Positions 18,758-28,975 of a DNA stretch of 60,802 nucleotides are shown in pieces. A program made the position numbers and the translations under genes. The DNA is from Legionella nautarum (GTDB lineage: Bacteria; Pseudomonadota; Gammaproteobacteria; Legionellales; Legionellaceae): contig NZ_LNYO01000003.1 in NCBI RefSeq assembly GCF_001467895.1, positions 1 through 60,802 of the forward strand, written 5' to 3'. Numbering within the stretch: the stretch's first letter is position 1; every line of letters starts with the position of its first letter. Under the pieces are notes generated by a model. The model saw only the letters and a program-made list of their open reading frames with translations, did not search any database and was not told the DNA's origin.

Positions 18758-19243
18758 TTAATCACGGAAATTTTCAAATTGCAGAGGCAATTTTATATCT
18801 GATTTTTTGAGTAAGGCAATCGCTTCTTGTAAATCATCACGCTTTTTTCCGGTGATGCGGATTTTTTCACCTTGAATAGAAGCCTGGACTTTTAGTTTAC
18901 TATCCTTAATAAATTTGACAATTTCTTTTGCTGCAGGTTGATCAATACCTTGCTTAAAAGTCATATTGAGTGAAAAAGTTTTCCCGCTATGAATTGGTTT
19001 ATCTTCTATATCGACACCTGAAGTACTTAAATTACGCTTAGTACAATGATTGGTGAATAAATCTTCTAGCTGTCGCACCTGAAAATCAGATTCTGATTTT
19101 AGCGTTACAGTTAATTCATTTAATTCAATACTCGATTCGACCCCACGAAAATCAAAGCGAGTTCCTAACTCTCGAACTGCATTGTCGACTGCATGACGTA
19201 ATTCTACTTTATTAATTTCAGAAACAATATCAAAGGACGGCAT
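18758..19243 (-). CDS. YajQ-family nucleotide-binding protein
   Basis: A 161-residue protein of the DUF520/YajQ family. MPSFDIVSEINKVELRHAVD opens it, followed by FDFRGVESSIE and the C-terminal KVQASIQGEKIRITGKKRDD, all family hallmarks. YajQ proteins fold as two tandem RNA-recognition-like modules and bind nucleotides; some bind cyclic di-GMP and act in regulation. Which ligand applies here cannot be read from sequence. Monocistronic. Confidence 0.95.
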   Translation of the reverse strand: MPSFDIVSEINKVELRHAVDNAVRELGTRFDFRGVESSIELNELTVTLKSESDFQVRQLEDLFTNHCTKRNLSTSGVDIEDKPIHSGKTFSLNMTFKQGIDQPAAKEIVKFIKDSKLKVQASIQGEKIRITGKKRDDLQEAIALLKKSDIKLPLQFENFRD

Positions 19244-19495
19244 AATCCACTCTTTAGTTATTAGCGCATAACAGTCTATATTAACTTCTTTTCAATGAAG
19301 GTCAAAGTATATAAGATTGCCGCTTCATATATAGAGCATGGTATTTCAGAGAACTCTCGAGATGATGCAATTTAAGCCAAACTAAATTTATTTGTATCAA
19401 ATTTATCAAAATAAGATGTCTGTGAGAATTATTTGTTATAATCCATCCCCAAAAGTTAGCAGGCTCAATCGCTTCTAAAAAAAAAGAGTTTGGTT

Positions 19496-21436
19496 ATGTA
19501 CAAAAAAGAAGAACTTTTAGCATTTGAAAACAAATTCAAGCAATTATTTGATAACAATTGCTACATCCTCCCAAACTTCCCCACCCAGTTAGCACAAATG
19601 CTAACCTCGCTCAGAGAACAAATTGAAGAACGCTCCGATACAGAAGAAACCCGGCTTGATAATGCAGCGGTTCCTTTATTAATTCGGCTCTATTTGCTCA
19701 GTATAGGAATAATGGACCTTAATTCTCCTTACTCCGATGAAAAGAGAATTAAAGTAGCAGATGGTATTATTCGCTGTACAAATTTAATTAAAATACTTCT
19801 TGCCCAACCCGCTGATCAAGAGATCTTCGAGCAATTGGACGAATTACTCTATTCTGACATCTTTGAGCTAAGAGCCTACGACTCTGCGTGGAAACATTAT
19901 TTTTTTTCTACCTTGGACAAAATTCTAAACGCCATCAACAGGGTTCGAACCTTTGTATTCAGTATGAATTATCCACGCAGTCGTTTAGCAACTAGAGAGA
20001 TCATTGGGAAAACCTTAGAAGATTTTTTATTAGTAGCAGAAAACCCATCCACCACGAGTAAACTGCTGTCCTCTCTACGTCCGCAAATAGCGTCATTGAG
20101 TTTTTCTTCTACTGAAGAAAATAAAGCCTATACTCTGTATCTGAGTGAGCTAATAACTTCTACTTATGAAAAATTCTATACTCGCAATGCCCAAGAGGAA
20201 AAGGCTCTTATTGCCGCTAGGACAATGCTCGAATCCCTCAATCGCTTTGGTCAACAAGTTCTACTAACTAAAGATAATCTAATTATTAATAATTATGCTG
20301 AAACAGCGTTTCTAGCAAGCCAGGATCTAGCCATTGAATTATTAAAAGATGAATCCCCATCTATTGAGCGCATGGAGCAGCTAACTACTTGTTTTGATCA
20401 AGCGGCTATCGTTATTCAAAATCCCGGCAAAAAAGCAGAGCTAAAAAAATTAGAACTCTTGGTCGAGAAAAGTGATTATAAGCGTTATCACTGTGATAAA
20501 GAAAAATCGACTTATGCTATCTTTCGTATCTTAATTTCCGCTTTGTTTCTTGCTTACGCCATCTATGATGTCGTAACTGGCTTCGGAGTTTCACTCGCTG
20601 CCCAGCTTTGGGTTATTAGTGCAGAAGCAGGCAGTTTAGCTGTCGGTAGTGGCCAGCTTTATTATTTCTCTAATGGCAAAGTAAAAAATACCCTATTTGC
20701 TGATTCTCTAGGAAAATTGACGCAAGCTGCTCGCATAAAATCATATTCTGAAGACTGGCAAGATAAGGAGAATCTAGAAAATCGAAGGGAAGAAATTCTT
20801 ATCGAATTGAATGAAAGTAAATTTGGGCAAGCCAATCAGAAAATAAATAATCTACTTGATGAACTGGCTTGTTTACGCACCAATATCAATAAAACCAAGA
20901 TGACACTTATAAGCTCCCAAGCTCGCGCGGTTTTACAAAGTGGAGAAGAGCTTGCTATTGATTTACTGCGGGCAAAATCCCCTTCTTCCATCCGAATTAA
21001 GAAACTGCGTAAATGTATCGAGGCTGCAAATACCGTTGTCACACAGCCTGATAATCTTGAAGCAATTCATCGTTTAGTGACTTTAATCAGTGAACGAGAT
21101 TATGAAGCTAGAAAAATTATTGCTCGTGATTTTTTTATTGCCAGTTTATTAGCGTTGGCATCAGTCGCCTTGTATGTTGTCACGATTACGGGGACTGTAT
21201 TGTCTGCAGGTATTACCGCTGGAACAATTTTTACTCCAATTACCTTATCCATCACTGCCGCCTATAAATTTGCTCATGCCTTTCATTCCCAGCACACACG
21301 CTTTACTGACGAAGCGGAGGCTTTAACTGAATTTGCGCAAATTGCAGGGAAAAACTTGACCTTGATACCTGTTGTTGCCGAGTCGCCAATGACAGTAGAT
21401 GAGGTTGATTCTACAGTTCCGCCGATTCTTAACTAG
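19496..21436 (+). CDS. Internally duplicated protein with two membrane hairpins, candidate effector
   Basis: A 646-residue protein of no known family. Start taken as ATG 19496, two codons inside a TTG frame. It has two related halves. The first (about 280-405) runs from LAIELLKDESPS-IERMEQL through a helix to a pair of membrane segments (about 342-382). The second (about 488-615) runs from LAIDLLRAKSPSSIRIKKL to a second pair (about 547-590). Each ends in a helix with FA(D/E)...LTxxA. No signal peptide. Helical proteins with paired membrane hairpins are common among Dot/Icm effectors, so this role is inferred. Confidence 0.75.
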   Translation: MYKKEELLAFENKFKQLFDNNCYILPNFPTQLAQMLTSLREQIEERSDTEETRLDNAAVPLLIRLYLLSIGIMDLNSPYSDEKRIKVADGIIRCTNLIKILLAQPADQEIFEQLDELLYSDIFELRAYDSAWKHYFFSTLDKILNAINRVRTFVFSMNYPRSRLATREIIGKTLEDFLLVAENPSTTSKLLSSLRPQIASLSFSSTEENKAYTLYLSELITSTYEKFYTRNAQEEKALIAARTMLESLNRFGQQVLLTKDNLIINNYAETAFLASQDLAIELLKDESPSIERMEQLTTCFDQAAIVIQNPGKKAELKKLELLVEKSDYKRYHCDKEKSTYAIFRILISALFLAYAIYDVVTGFGVSLAAQLWVISAEAGSLAVGSGQLYYFSNGKVKNTLFADSLGKLTQAARIKSYSEDWQDKENLENRREEILIELNESKFGQANQKINNLLDELACLRTNINKTKMTLISSQARAVLQSGEELAIDLLRAKSPSSIRIKKLRKCIEAANTVVTQPDNLEAIHRLVTLISERDYEARKIIARDFFIASLLALASVALYVVTITGTVLSAGITAGTIFTPITLSITAAYKFAHAFHSQHTRFTDEAEALTEFAQIAGKNLTLIPVVAESPMTVDEVDSTVPPILN

Positions 21437-22085
21437 CTACTGAAAAGAAAGCGTTGATTTTATCGGCTAGGCTTAATTCAATCCGATCCCCTTTCTGCAG
21501 CGCCCCAGTACCTGCAGGGGTACCGGTAAAGACGAGATCCCCTGGCTGAAGAGTAAATTTTGAACTTAGATAATGAATAAGATAGGGAAGATTAAATATC
21601 ATCTCTTGGACAAAACCACGCTGACGAATTACACCATTTAATTTCATTTCAAAGCAAAGCTCTAGGGGATTTTCAATTGTTTCAGCAGGTACAAACTGTG
21701 AAATACAGGCAGCACCGTCAAAGCCTTTTGCTAAAGTCCAAGGTCTACCCTGCGCTTTTGCTTCAGCTTGCAGATCACGAGCCGTGAGGTCAAGACCAAT
21801 GCCATAGCCAGAAACCACCCCAAGCGCTTGCTCGATTGAGATATTTTTGGCCTCTTTCCCAATCAACAGCAGTAATTCAGCTTCATAATCGACTTCATTA
21901 GAAAACTCTGGCAACTGAATTAATTGATTTTCCGTCATTAATGCTGAAGTCGGTTTTAGAAAAACCAGAGGCAGTCCGCTGGGTTGATTGTTTAATTCTG
22001 CAATGTGATCGCTATAATTTCGCCCGATGCAGAAAATATTAGAGACTGTAATGGCTTGTTTTGTTGTATAAAAAACTTGTTTCAA
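21429..22085 (-). CDS. Fumarylacetoacetate hydrolase family protein
   Basis: A 218-residue FAH-domain enzyme (YcgM/FAHD1-like), acting on acylpyruvates or oxaloacetate in relatives. Visible: FCIGRNYSDHI, the metal site EVDYEAELLLLIG, and GDLVFTGTPAGTG near the end. The start is TTG: no ATG occurs before residue 47, and a strong GGAGG lies 8 bases upstream of the TTG. It overlaps the end of the convergent 19496-21436 gene by 8 bases. Confidence 0.92.
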   Translation of the reverse strand: MKQVFYTTKQAITVSNIFCIGRNYSDHIAELNNQPSGLPLVFLKPTSALMTENQLIQLPEFSNEVDYEAELLLLIGKEAKNISIEQALGVVSGYGIGLDLTARDLQAEAKAQGRPWTLAKGFDGAACISQFVPAETIENPLELCFEMKLNGVIRQRGFVQEMIFNLPYLIHYLSSKFTLQPGDLVFTGTPAGTGALQKGDRIELSLADKINAFFSVAS

Positions 22086-22223
22086 AAAACTAACCTCCAG
22101 AATAATGTCTTCCTTATTTTTATTTAAATGGTTTAATAATTCAATCGAGTTACAAAAAATTTGCTAGGCTGTTAGACAATGTTAAAATATCCCTCTTTTT
22201 ATACATCCTTTTAGAGTTTCTCA

Positions 22224-22760
22224 GTGCATCATTACCACGATTTAATCACTATATTTAATAATTGTTTTACAGAAAAATACAACACCAAGTTAGTGAAAGG
22301 TGATGATGAGCCCCTTTATCTTCCTGCAGATGAAAATCGTCCTTATCACGCGATTTTTTTTGCACACGGTTTTTTTAGTAGCGCACTGCATGAATGCTCT
22401 CATTGGTTAATTGCTGGGAAAGAGCGAAGAAAATTAGTCGATTTTGGTTATTGGTATGAGCCAGATGGACGGAATCCCGAACAGCAAAAACATTTCGAAA
22501 TAGTGGAGGTAAAACCACAGGCTTTAGAATGGATCCTTGCAACCGCCGCAGGTCACTCCTTTCGTGTCAGCATCGATAATTTGAATGGGATAGAATCGGA
22601 TTCAAGTGCATTCAAAGATGCTATCTATCAACAAGTATTAACTTATTGTGAAAAGGGACTTCCAAAGCGAGCAAAATTATTTCGCGATAGCTTAGCCCAA
22701 TTTTATAAGACGAATCTTGATTTAAAAGCTGAAAACTTTAGCAGAGAGGCGTTATTTTAG
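22224..22760 (+). CDS. epmC: Elongation factor P hydroxylase
   Basis: A 178-residue EpmC/YfcM protein that hydroxylates the beta-lysyl-modified lysine of EF-P. The family's conserved metal-site region is clear: IFFAHGFFSSALHECSHWLI, then DFGYWYEPDGR and the QQKHFEIVEVKPQALEWI block. GTG start at 22224. It faces the DUF2520 gene and overlaps its end by 9 bases. It is not in an operon with epmB or efp, but lies within 6 kb of both. Confidence 0.93.
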   Translation: MHHYHDLITIFNNCFTEKYNTKLVKGDDEPLYLPADENRPYHAIFFAHGFFSSALHECSHWLIAGKERRKLVDFGYWYEPDGRNPEQQKHFEIVEVKPQALEWILATAAGHSFRVSIDNLNGIESDSSAFKDAIYQQVLTYCEKGLPKRAKLFRDSLAQFYKTNLDLKAENFSREALF

Positions 22761-23624
22761 ATTTTCGCCTTCTTCACGCAAAAGAGCGGCAAGTACTTCT
22801 TTTATCTCTTTTTTGTGCTCAGTAAGAGAAAGCGTAGCCTCTCCCAATATAGCATAAACCTCTTTTATTGCAGACTGGGTAGTTAGCTGGGAAAGATGTT
22901 CCTCGATGATTTTAATATCTCCTCGTTGCAGAGGTCCGGTAAGCGCTTTTTTATGGCTAGAATTTTGTAAATTTTGCAAGGCATCTTTCATTAACATGCT
23001 AGTAATTTTGTAGGCTAGATCTTCGCTAAGACCTGCTAAATGATAACATTCGCTCGCGATATGATGAAGTGTGACTAAATAATTATTAGCAATTACTCCG
23101 GCTGCATGGTAAATCGTTTTTTGCTCTTTTTTTATAGGAAATAAATGAGCACCTATCCCTTCAAATAAAGCTTTGACGACAGGAAAAATCTCTAAATCTC
23201 CCTCATACCCACAATAGGTACCTCGGAAGGTTTTTGCACTTATCTCAGGGTTAGCAAAGCTTTTGATGGGGTGCACAGACATTGCAAAATGACCCTGGTC
23301 TCGAGCATACTGCAAGGCCGTCGAAGAGAGCGATCCGCTACAATGAATAAAAATAGCCCCGGTTTCAATTTTAGCTTCAATAAGTAACTGCTTACAAGTT
23401 CTCTCAATAAGATCATCACGCGTAGTGATAAAGTAAATATTAGCCTGCGGTAGCTCGCTTAATTTAAGATAGCTTTTTCCTGCGCCAATAAATTTAACAG
23501 ATGCATTTGCAGTTTCCTCAGAGCCAGTAAGAATTCCTTTTACTGTACCCAATTGCTCTTGAGTGATTATCCTACCTAGCGTTTTTCCTAAATTGCCACA
23601 GCCAATGAAATTAATATTTAGCAT
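22752..23624 (-). CDS. Rossmann-fold oxidoreductase-like protein (DUF2520)
   Basis: A 290-residue protein. The N-terminal NAD(P)-binding domain opens with INFIGCGNLGKTLG, and HCSGSLSSTAL with SVHPIKSFA follow, as in the Rossmann-like/DUF2520 family. The C-terminal helical domain (HAAGVIANNYLVTL) resembles ketopantoate or pyrroline-carboxylate reductases. Substrate unknown. It overlaps the acyltransferase gene by 14 bases, so it is probably cotranscribed with the polysaccharide cluster. Confidence 0.88.
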   Translation of the reverse strand: MLNINFIGCGNLGKTLGRIITQEQLGTVKGILTGSEETANASVKFIGAGKSYLKLSELPQANIYFITTRDDLIERTCKQLLIEAKIETGAIFIHCSGSLSSTALQYARDQGHFAMSVHPIKSFANPEISAKTFRGTYCGYEGDLEIFPVVKALFEGIGAHLFPIKKEQKTIYHAAGVIANNYLVTLHHIASECYHLAGLSEDLAYKITSMLMKDALQNLQNSSHKKALTGPLQRGDIKIIEEHLSQLTTQSAIKEVYAILGEATLSLTEHKKEIKEVLAALLREEGENLK

Positions 23625-24693
23625 TAATAAGCGCTTCCTCAGCTCCAGTATAATAGCTAGGAGTTGTTGTTTTTAGGCGTCGAATTAAAACGCGTCCAAG
23701 TTTAATACCTGGTTTTTCAATAGCCTTTACTAATACAGCACAAATTGCGATCAGCATTATTAAAGCGTAGCGATTATGTTGGAACAGACCTCCTGCAATT
23801 GTCCACTGTTTGATGTGATCAAAGAGCCAATTGTGCATTAGATAAACAGAGTAAGTCAGTTCAGAGATAAAAAGTATCAACCGATTAAAAAAGAGCTTAT
23901 CTCTGGCTGTCCAAACTGCTAAAAATATAAGAAAAGCCAACCCTGCAAAATGGACATGTCGCCAACCTGGATTTATTGTCGCGATGAGATGCCAGTGTTG
24001 TATGAAAATAAAACCAGTGAAGAGTGACATCTGAGCAAAGCTAACTTTTTTATTTTCATACATCCAAAAAAATGCACCTAAAAACAGAAAAGGTCCATAA
24101 ATATTTAAATAACCTATAGCTAAGTACTCTGCATGAGGAGTTGTAGGCAGATTGCCGATTATTAAGGCTGCAATCGCTAAAACTCCTGGTAATGCATATT
24201 CATATTGGCCAATTATTTTAAAATAGCGCAGAGTAAACATAAATAGGTAAAATAAAACCTCTACTCGTAAAGTCCATTCCACACCACTTAGAGAATAAGG
24301 CGTTTGGAAAAAATCACCTACCAAAAGTAGCTGCGGAATTATTATTTGTAAATTAATAATCCCTGGGTGAGCGGAATAAAGTAAAGAGTACTGAAGCAAT
24401 ACAGCAAAAATATATAAAGGATAGATTCTGAAAATTCGTTTGACGAGAAACTCTAAAGGCTGTTCAGTTTGTAAAACATGGGTAATCACGTAGCCCGAAA
24501 CAAGAAAAAATACAACAACACCAGCTCCACCAGCAAAACAAAGAGGCAAGATTAATTTAATAAGAAACCGCAAGGATTCATGCACGGAATCATCATTAGA
24601 AAAACCAAGCAAAATTGGATAGAACTTATGACCAATTAGAACACTACTGAACGAAAAAATTCTCAACCAATCGAGAAATATTATTCTTTTCAT
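23611..24693 (-). CDS. Acyltransferase-3 family membrane protein
   Basis: A 360-residue protein from ATG 24693, which has AGGA 5 bases upstream; a start at 24714 lacks a good site. About ten hydrophobic segments. RIIFLDWLRIFSFSSVLIGH carries the Asp/Arg and His typical of O-acyltransferases of the OafA/acyltransferase-3 type, and VVVFFLVSGYVI follows. Such proteins O-acetylate surface polysaccharides from the inner membrane. Its position after rmlA fits modification of the sugar made by the cluster. Confidence 0.9.
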   Translation of the reverse strand: MKRIIFLDWLRIFSFSSVLIGHKFYPILLGFSNDDSVHESLRFLIKLILPLCFAGGAGVVVFFLVSGYVITHVLQTEQPLEFLVKRIFRIYPLYIFAVLLQYSLLYSAHPGIINLQIIIPQLLLVGDFFQTPYSLSGVEWTLRVEVLFYLFMFTLRYFKIIGQYEYALPGVLAIAALIIGNLPTTPHAEYLAIGYLNIYGPFLFLGAFFWMYENKKVSFAQMSLFTGFIFIQHWHLIATINPGWRHVHFAGLAFLIFLAVWTARDKLFFNRLILFISELTYSVYLMHNWLFDHIKQWTIAGGLFQHNRYALIMLIAICAVLVKAIEKPGIKLGRVLIRRLKTTTPSYYTGAEEALINAKY

Positions 24694-24737
24694 TTTTATC
24701 CTAAATAGGCGCAATTTTCACTGCGCTAATTATACAA

Positions 24738-25631
24738 TTACCAGCCAGAACTAAAACCAGAATCATCAAGTAGATCCAATAAATACTGGCCATATCCAGA
24801 TTTAGCCAACAATTTTCCTGCTTTTTCTAATTGTTGATTATCTATCCATTTTTGTCGCCAAGCAATTTCTTCCGGGCAGGCAACTTTAAATCCTTGTCGT
24901 CGCTCAATTGTTGAAATGAAATGGGAAGCCTCTAACATTGACTCATGAGTACCTGTATCTAACCAGGCAAATCCTCTTCCCATAATTTCTACTTTAAGTA
25001 AACCAGACTCCAAATAGCGACGATTAATATCAGAAATCTCTAATTCGCCACGGGGTGAAGGTTTAACGGATTCGGCAATTTCAACCACATGAGGGTCATA
25101 AAAATATAAGCCTGTTATCGCATAGCGAGATTTAGGAATTGCAGGTTTTTCCTCGATACTGAGGGCCTGACCTTCTCTGTTAAATTCTACGACGCCATAA
25201 CGTTCGGGATCATGAACTGGGTAAGCAAAAATACAGGCGCCATTCTCTGTTTCTTGTCCCTTCATTAAAGTTAGTTTTAAATTGTGACCGTAGAATATAT
25301 TGTCGCCAAGCACTAACGAGCAGGGAGAACCATTTAAAAAATCTTTTGCAATAATAAACGCTTGCGCTAAACCATCAGGTGAGGGCTGGGCCGCATAGCT
25401 TAAATTTAAGCCCCATTGTGAACCATCCCCCATTAATTCGCGAAAATGAGGTAAATCACGAGGTGTAGAGATGACTAAAATTTCTTGTATTCCCGCCAAC
25501 ATTAAGGTCGTTAAGGGATAATAAACCATTGGCTTATCAAAAACAGGTAATAATTGTTTCGAAATAGAAAGAGTTGCAGGGTATAAACGCGTTCCTGAGC
25601 CACCGGCTAAGATAATACCTTTTCTTTTCAT
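24738..25631 (-). CDS. rmlA: Glucose-1-phosphate thymidylyltransferase
   Basis: A 297-residue RmlA making dTDP-glucose. The frame opens upstream inside rmlB, but ATG 25631 is chosen: it has AAGAGGTGG just before it and opens at [18 protein letters not shown], the nucleotide-binding signature. [10 protein letters not shown] provides the metal-binding aspartate, and [15 protein letters not shown] is conserved. It lies 11 bases after rmlB in the same operon. Confidence 0.96.
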   Translation of the reverse strand: MKRKGIILAGGSGTRLYPATLSISKQLLPVFDKPMVYYPLTTLMLAGIQEILVISTPRDLPHFRELMGDGSQWGLNLSYAAQPSPDGLAQAFIIAKDFLNGSPCSLVLGDNIFYGHNLKLTLMKGQETENGACIFAYPVHDPERYGVVEFNREGQALSIEEKPAIPKSRYAITGLYFYDPHVVEIAESVKPSPRGELEISDINRRYLESGLLKVEIMGRGFAWLDTGTHESMLEASHFISTIERRQGFKVACPEEIAWRQKWIDNQQLEKAGKLLAKSGYGQYLLDLLDDSGFSSGW

Positions 25632-25642
25632 ACATCCACCTC

Positions 25643-26701
25643 TTATTGTTCGGAATATTGTTTCTGAAGCCATTCGCGATAATGGCCAGAAATGATGTCA
25701 TCTAACCATTGTCTGTTGGTTAAATACCATTGTACTGTTTTGCGTATACCCGTGGCAAAAGTTTCCGTTGGTTTCCATCCTAACTCTTTTTCGATCTTTT
25801 GTGCATTGATAGCATATCTTCTATCATGCCCTGGCCGATCTTTGATAAAGCTAATTAGGCGTTTATAGCTCCCTTCTGGACTTGGTTGCAATTCATCCAA
25901 TAATTGACAAATAGTATCTACAATTTCCAAATTAGTCATTTCATTGTGGCCACCTATGTTATAGGTTGAGCCAATTTGACCCTCAACTAAAACACGCTCG
26001 ATTGCATTACAATGATCAATGACATACAACCAATCGCGAACATTTTTTCCATCGCCATATAAGGTTAATGCTTTATTTGCTAAGGCATTGTTGATCATTA
26101 AGGGGATCAATTTTTCAGGAAATTGATAAGGACCATAATTGTTAGAACAATTAGTCGTTACAACAGGCAATCCATAAGTGTGGTGCCAAGCTCGAACTAA
26201 ATGATCGCTAGCCGCTTTACTGGCTGAGTAAGGACTGTTTGGTTCATAGTTTTTTCCTTCGGTAAACGCAGGATCAGTTGGATTGAGTGAACCATAAACC
26301 TCATCTGTGGATACATGTAAGAAACGAAATTTTTTTTGCGCCTCCTGACTAATAGATAGCCAATAATGACGTGCTGCTTCTAGTAGTTGGAATGTGCCTT
26401 CGATATTTGTTTGAATAAATATTTCTGGGCCATGGATAGAACGATCAACATGACTTTCAGCAGCAAAATTAATAATTGCTCGTGGCTGAAAGTTAGTGAG
26501 CAACTGATTAACTAATCTTCTATCTTCTATACCACCTTGCACAAATAAATAATTTTTATTATTTTTTAGCGCCGATAAATTATTAACATTGGCAGCATAA
26601 GTTAATGCATCTAAATTAAGCACAGGTTCATCATTCGCTGCCAGCCAATTTAAAATAAAATTGGCTCCAATAAAACCGCATCCTCCCGTTACTAGAATCA
26701 T
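25643..26701 (-). CDS. rmlB: dTDP-glucose 4,6-dehydratase
   Basis: A 352-residue short-chain dehydrogenase/reductase enzyme producing dTDP-4-keto-6-deoxyglucose. It has the NAD site [12 protein letters not shown], the catalytic [11 protein letters not shown] (Thr-Asp-Glu) and [11 protein letters not shown] (Tyr-Lys). The RPGHDRRYA motif near 275 is characteristic of RmlB. Neither rmlC nor rmlD is present, so the product probably feeds the WxcM-like enzyme at 29.2 kb rather than rhamnose. Confidence 0.96.
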   Translation of the reverse strand: MILVTGGCGFIGANFILNWLAANDEPVLNLDALTYAANVNNLSALKNNKNYLFVQGGIEDRRLVNQLLTNFQPRAIINFAAESHVDRSIHGPEIFIQTNIEGTFQLLEAARHYWLSISQEAQKKFRFLHVSTDEVYGSLNPTDPAFTEGKNYEPNSPYSASKAASDHLVRAWHHTYGLPVVTTNCSNNYGPYQFPEKLIPLMINNALANKALTLYGDGKNVRDWLYVIDHCNAIERVLVEGQIGSTYNIGGHNEMTNLEIVDTICQLLDELQPSPEGSYKRLISFIKDRPGHDRRYAINAQKIEKELGWKPTETFATGIRKTVQWYLTNRQWLDDIISGHYREWLQKQYSEQ

Positions 26702-28975
26702 TTAGATTTTATCCTTCTTTTCGGAATTCACAGTATTTGCAGCAGCAGAGTGAAGCGGTGATAAATTGATGGAAACCACCTGAAATGATAGCCCGTAATA
26801 TTCCTTGACTATATCAGAACTAAAAACAAGCGAGTTAACACCAGACAATAGATCCTGTCGAGGGATAGTCGCTACTACATCTATGTTATTTGGAATTATA
26901 GCCTTAGGATTAAAGTCCAACCAGCGAAATGCAATATCGTGGTCATTAATCCGCATTTTGAGCGTGTTGCGAATATTGTCATTAATAATATTTGCTAAGG
27001 TCACGCGCAATTGATAAACATCAGCGCTAGGTCTTAAATTAAATAGCAAGTTGGCATCTTGTGCTATTTTGGCAGCCAAGGCCTTATGGTGAAAACTATT
27101 AACCATCCACCCTGCTTCATCCCAACCATTTCCCGGAATAGGTATATCCAGACCCCACCAATCTCCGAAATCCCATTGGAAGCGATCGGGAGTTGGCGCC
27201 TTCCAAATTTTTGTAAAATGTGGGAGCCAAGTATTATCAGCTAGAATATTGCGATAGCGTAAGGAACTCAAACTTTGACCGTGGCGTAAATCTTGACGGT
27301 AGCTATCCATCTTAGGATCAGCAATTACCGAACCATCAGGCTCAATGGTCACAATATACAAATCCTTCTTAGGCACAACTTGTACTGGATGTGGTGTCTT
27401 ATTTTCTATGCCTGAATAAATTTCCGGATATACAAAAGACCAATTGTCTTCATGCTCAAGGCATGAACCTGAACGATGAGTATCATATAACTGCCAGCCT
27501 TCCCCAGGGGAACGGCAAACTAAAATTTGATTTAGGGAGTGGTTATAAAAATAAGACAACGCACCTTGCAAATTAGGAGTTAAAAACATCCAGGTATAAT
27601 TCAACTGATTAGTTTTATCTAAAACGAGTAAGGTTTTATCTTTTCTACCATCGTAATTTTCAACAATTGCTTTTAGCAAAGAACGCTGAATCATAGAAAT
27701 TTGTACATAATGGCGAAACTGAAATAATTGCGCCGCTAATCCTAAACCAATTAACAAAAAACTTAAACTAATCGCTATTTTCCTGGAGTGCTTTGCAATG
27801 AGCATTAAAGGGACTAACCAAACCATCACCGCTCCAGGTGAAGCAAATAAGTAAGTCCGTTGTGTAGTTGCTATGTAACTTGGCAAATAAAGAAAAGTTG
27901 AATATCCCAAAATCAATAATAAGAACCCTGCAACAGCTAATCGCAGCAGACTGGCTCTGGCTTCATTATTATCTTCATGCTCTTTGAGAGAAGCTGTCCT
28001 AGTGAATAAGAATAAACCATAGATACTACTTAGAATGAGCGCAAGATAAAGATAACCATATAAACCAAACTCTTTAAAAAGCATCCCAAATGCGTCGAAC
28101 CAGCTACCCAATAAAGCGCGTAAAACACCCACTGAAAACAACTTAGAATAGGGTGTTTGAGTAATAAGTGCCCACAAACTTCGTCCACCTATGAGCGTAT
28201 TTTGATATGTCTTTATAGCAGGGGTTAAATTATGAAGGTAAACCAGATAGATAGCTAAAGTTGAAACCCAAGCTATAACAAGTAATTTTCGAGACCACAA
28301 TAGACTGTAAGTGCCGCGTATCCCATGTTCAGCGTAGATTATTAAAAAAGGCAGCATTAAAAGCGGAATTGCAGCCTCATACATACAGATTGCAGCAAAG
28401 TTAAAAATTACCGCTAAAGCACTAAAGACAAAATAACGAATCAAAGGCTTAGCTTGAAAGGCTAATACAAAAAAATAACTGGCTAACAACTGTAGCGATA
28501 GCGCCCAGTTAATATGAAGACCGCGAAAGGTCATTTGCATAGTATCGGCAGGATAAAGAACTACCAGAATCGCGGCTAAAAATGCCCATTGCAAAGAACC
28601 TGTGGCTTTTCTAATTAAAAAACCAAAGCAAAAGCCTTTTATCAGGAAAGACAGCATCAATACCAGGTGCCAGTAATTAAATGAATTGTTATCTAAATAG
28701 AAGGCAACGGAGTGAGGAAACACAGTGAGCGGACGTGATGCATGAGCCGCTAAAGGACTGGCTGTATCAGCAATAAAAAATAGGCCACGGGTGGTATAAG
28801 TACCGATGATGCCCCATTCTTCAATTAAAGCAGTTAAACTAAATCCGAAGGGCAGCCATAGCGCAATGATTACAAATGATAACGTTAATAACATCAAGAG
28901 CCAACCATAATAGGTTCTTCTTTGCTCTCTAGAGGGGGGCAATGAATTTCGCTCAAATCCTGGTGTAACAGCCAT
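26702..28975 (-). CDS. Large polytopic membrane protein of the polysaccharide cluster
   Basis: A 757-residue protein. Residues 25-430 contain roughly eleven to thirteen membrane segments; the remaining 330 residues are soluble and probably periplasmic. AAGGA precedes the ATG. The layout resembles GT-C-type glycosyltransferases or polysaccharide-modifying proteins, but no catalytic motif was recognised with confidence. It abuts rmlB with no gap, so it is in the same transcript. Role in surface-sugar assembly is inferred from position. Confidence 0.8.
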   Translation of the reverse strand: MAVTPGFERNSLPPSREQRRTYYGWLLMLLTLSFVIIALWLPFGFSLTALIEEWGIIGTYTTRGLFFIADTASPLAAHASRPLTVFPHSVAFYLDNNSFNYWHLVLMLSFLIKGFCFGFLIRKATGSLQWAFLAAILVVLYPADTMQMTFRGLHINWALSLQLLASYFFVLAFQAKPLIRYFVFSALAVIFNFAAICMYEAAIPLLMLPFLIIYAEHGIRGTYSLLWSRKLLVIAWVSTLAIYLVYLHNLTPAIKTYQNTLIGGRSLWALITQTPYSKLFSVGVLRALLGSWFDAFGMLFKEFGLYGYLYLALILSSIYGLFLFTRTASLKEHEDNNEARASLLRLAVAGFLLLILGYSTFLYLPSYIATTQRTYLFASPGAVMVWLVPLMLIAKHSRKIAISLSFLLIGLGLAAQLFQFRHYVQISMIQRSLLKAIVENYDGRKDKTLLVLDKTNQLNYTWMFLTPNLQGALSYFYNHSLNQILVCRSPGEGWQLYDTHRSGSCLEHEDNWSFVYPEIYSGIENKTPHPVQVVPKKDLYIVTIEPDGSVIADPKMDSYRQDLRHGQSLSSLRYRNILADNTWLPHFTKIWKAPTPDRFQWDFGDWWGLDIPIPGNGWDEAGWMVNSFHHKALAAKIAQDANLLFNLRPSADVYQLRVTLANIINDNIRNTLKMRINDHDIAFRWLDFNPKAIIPNNIDVVATIPRQDLLSGVNSLVFSSDIVKEYYGLSFQVVSINLSPLHSAAANTVNSEKKDKI

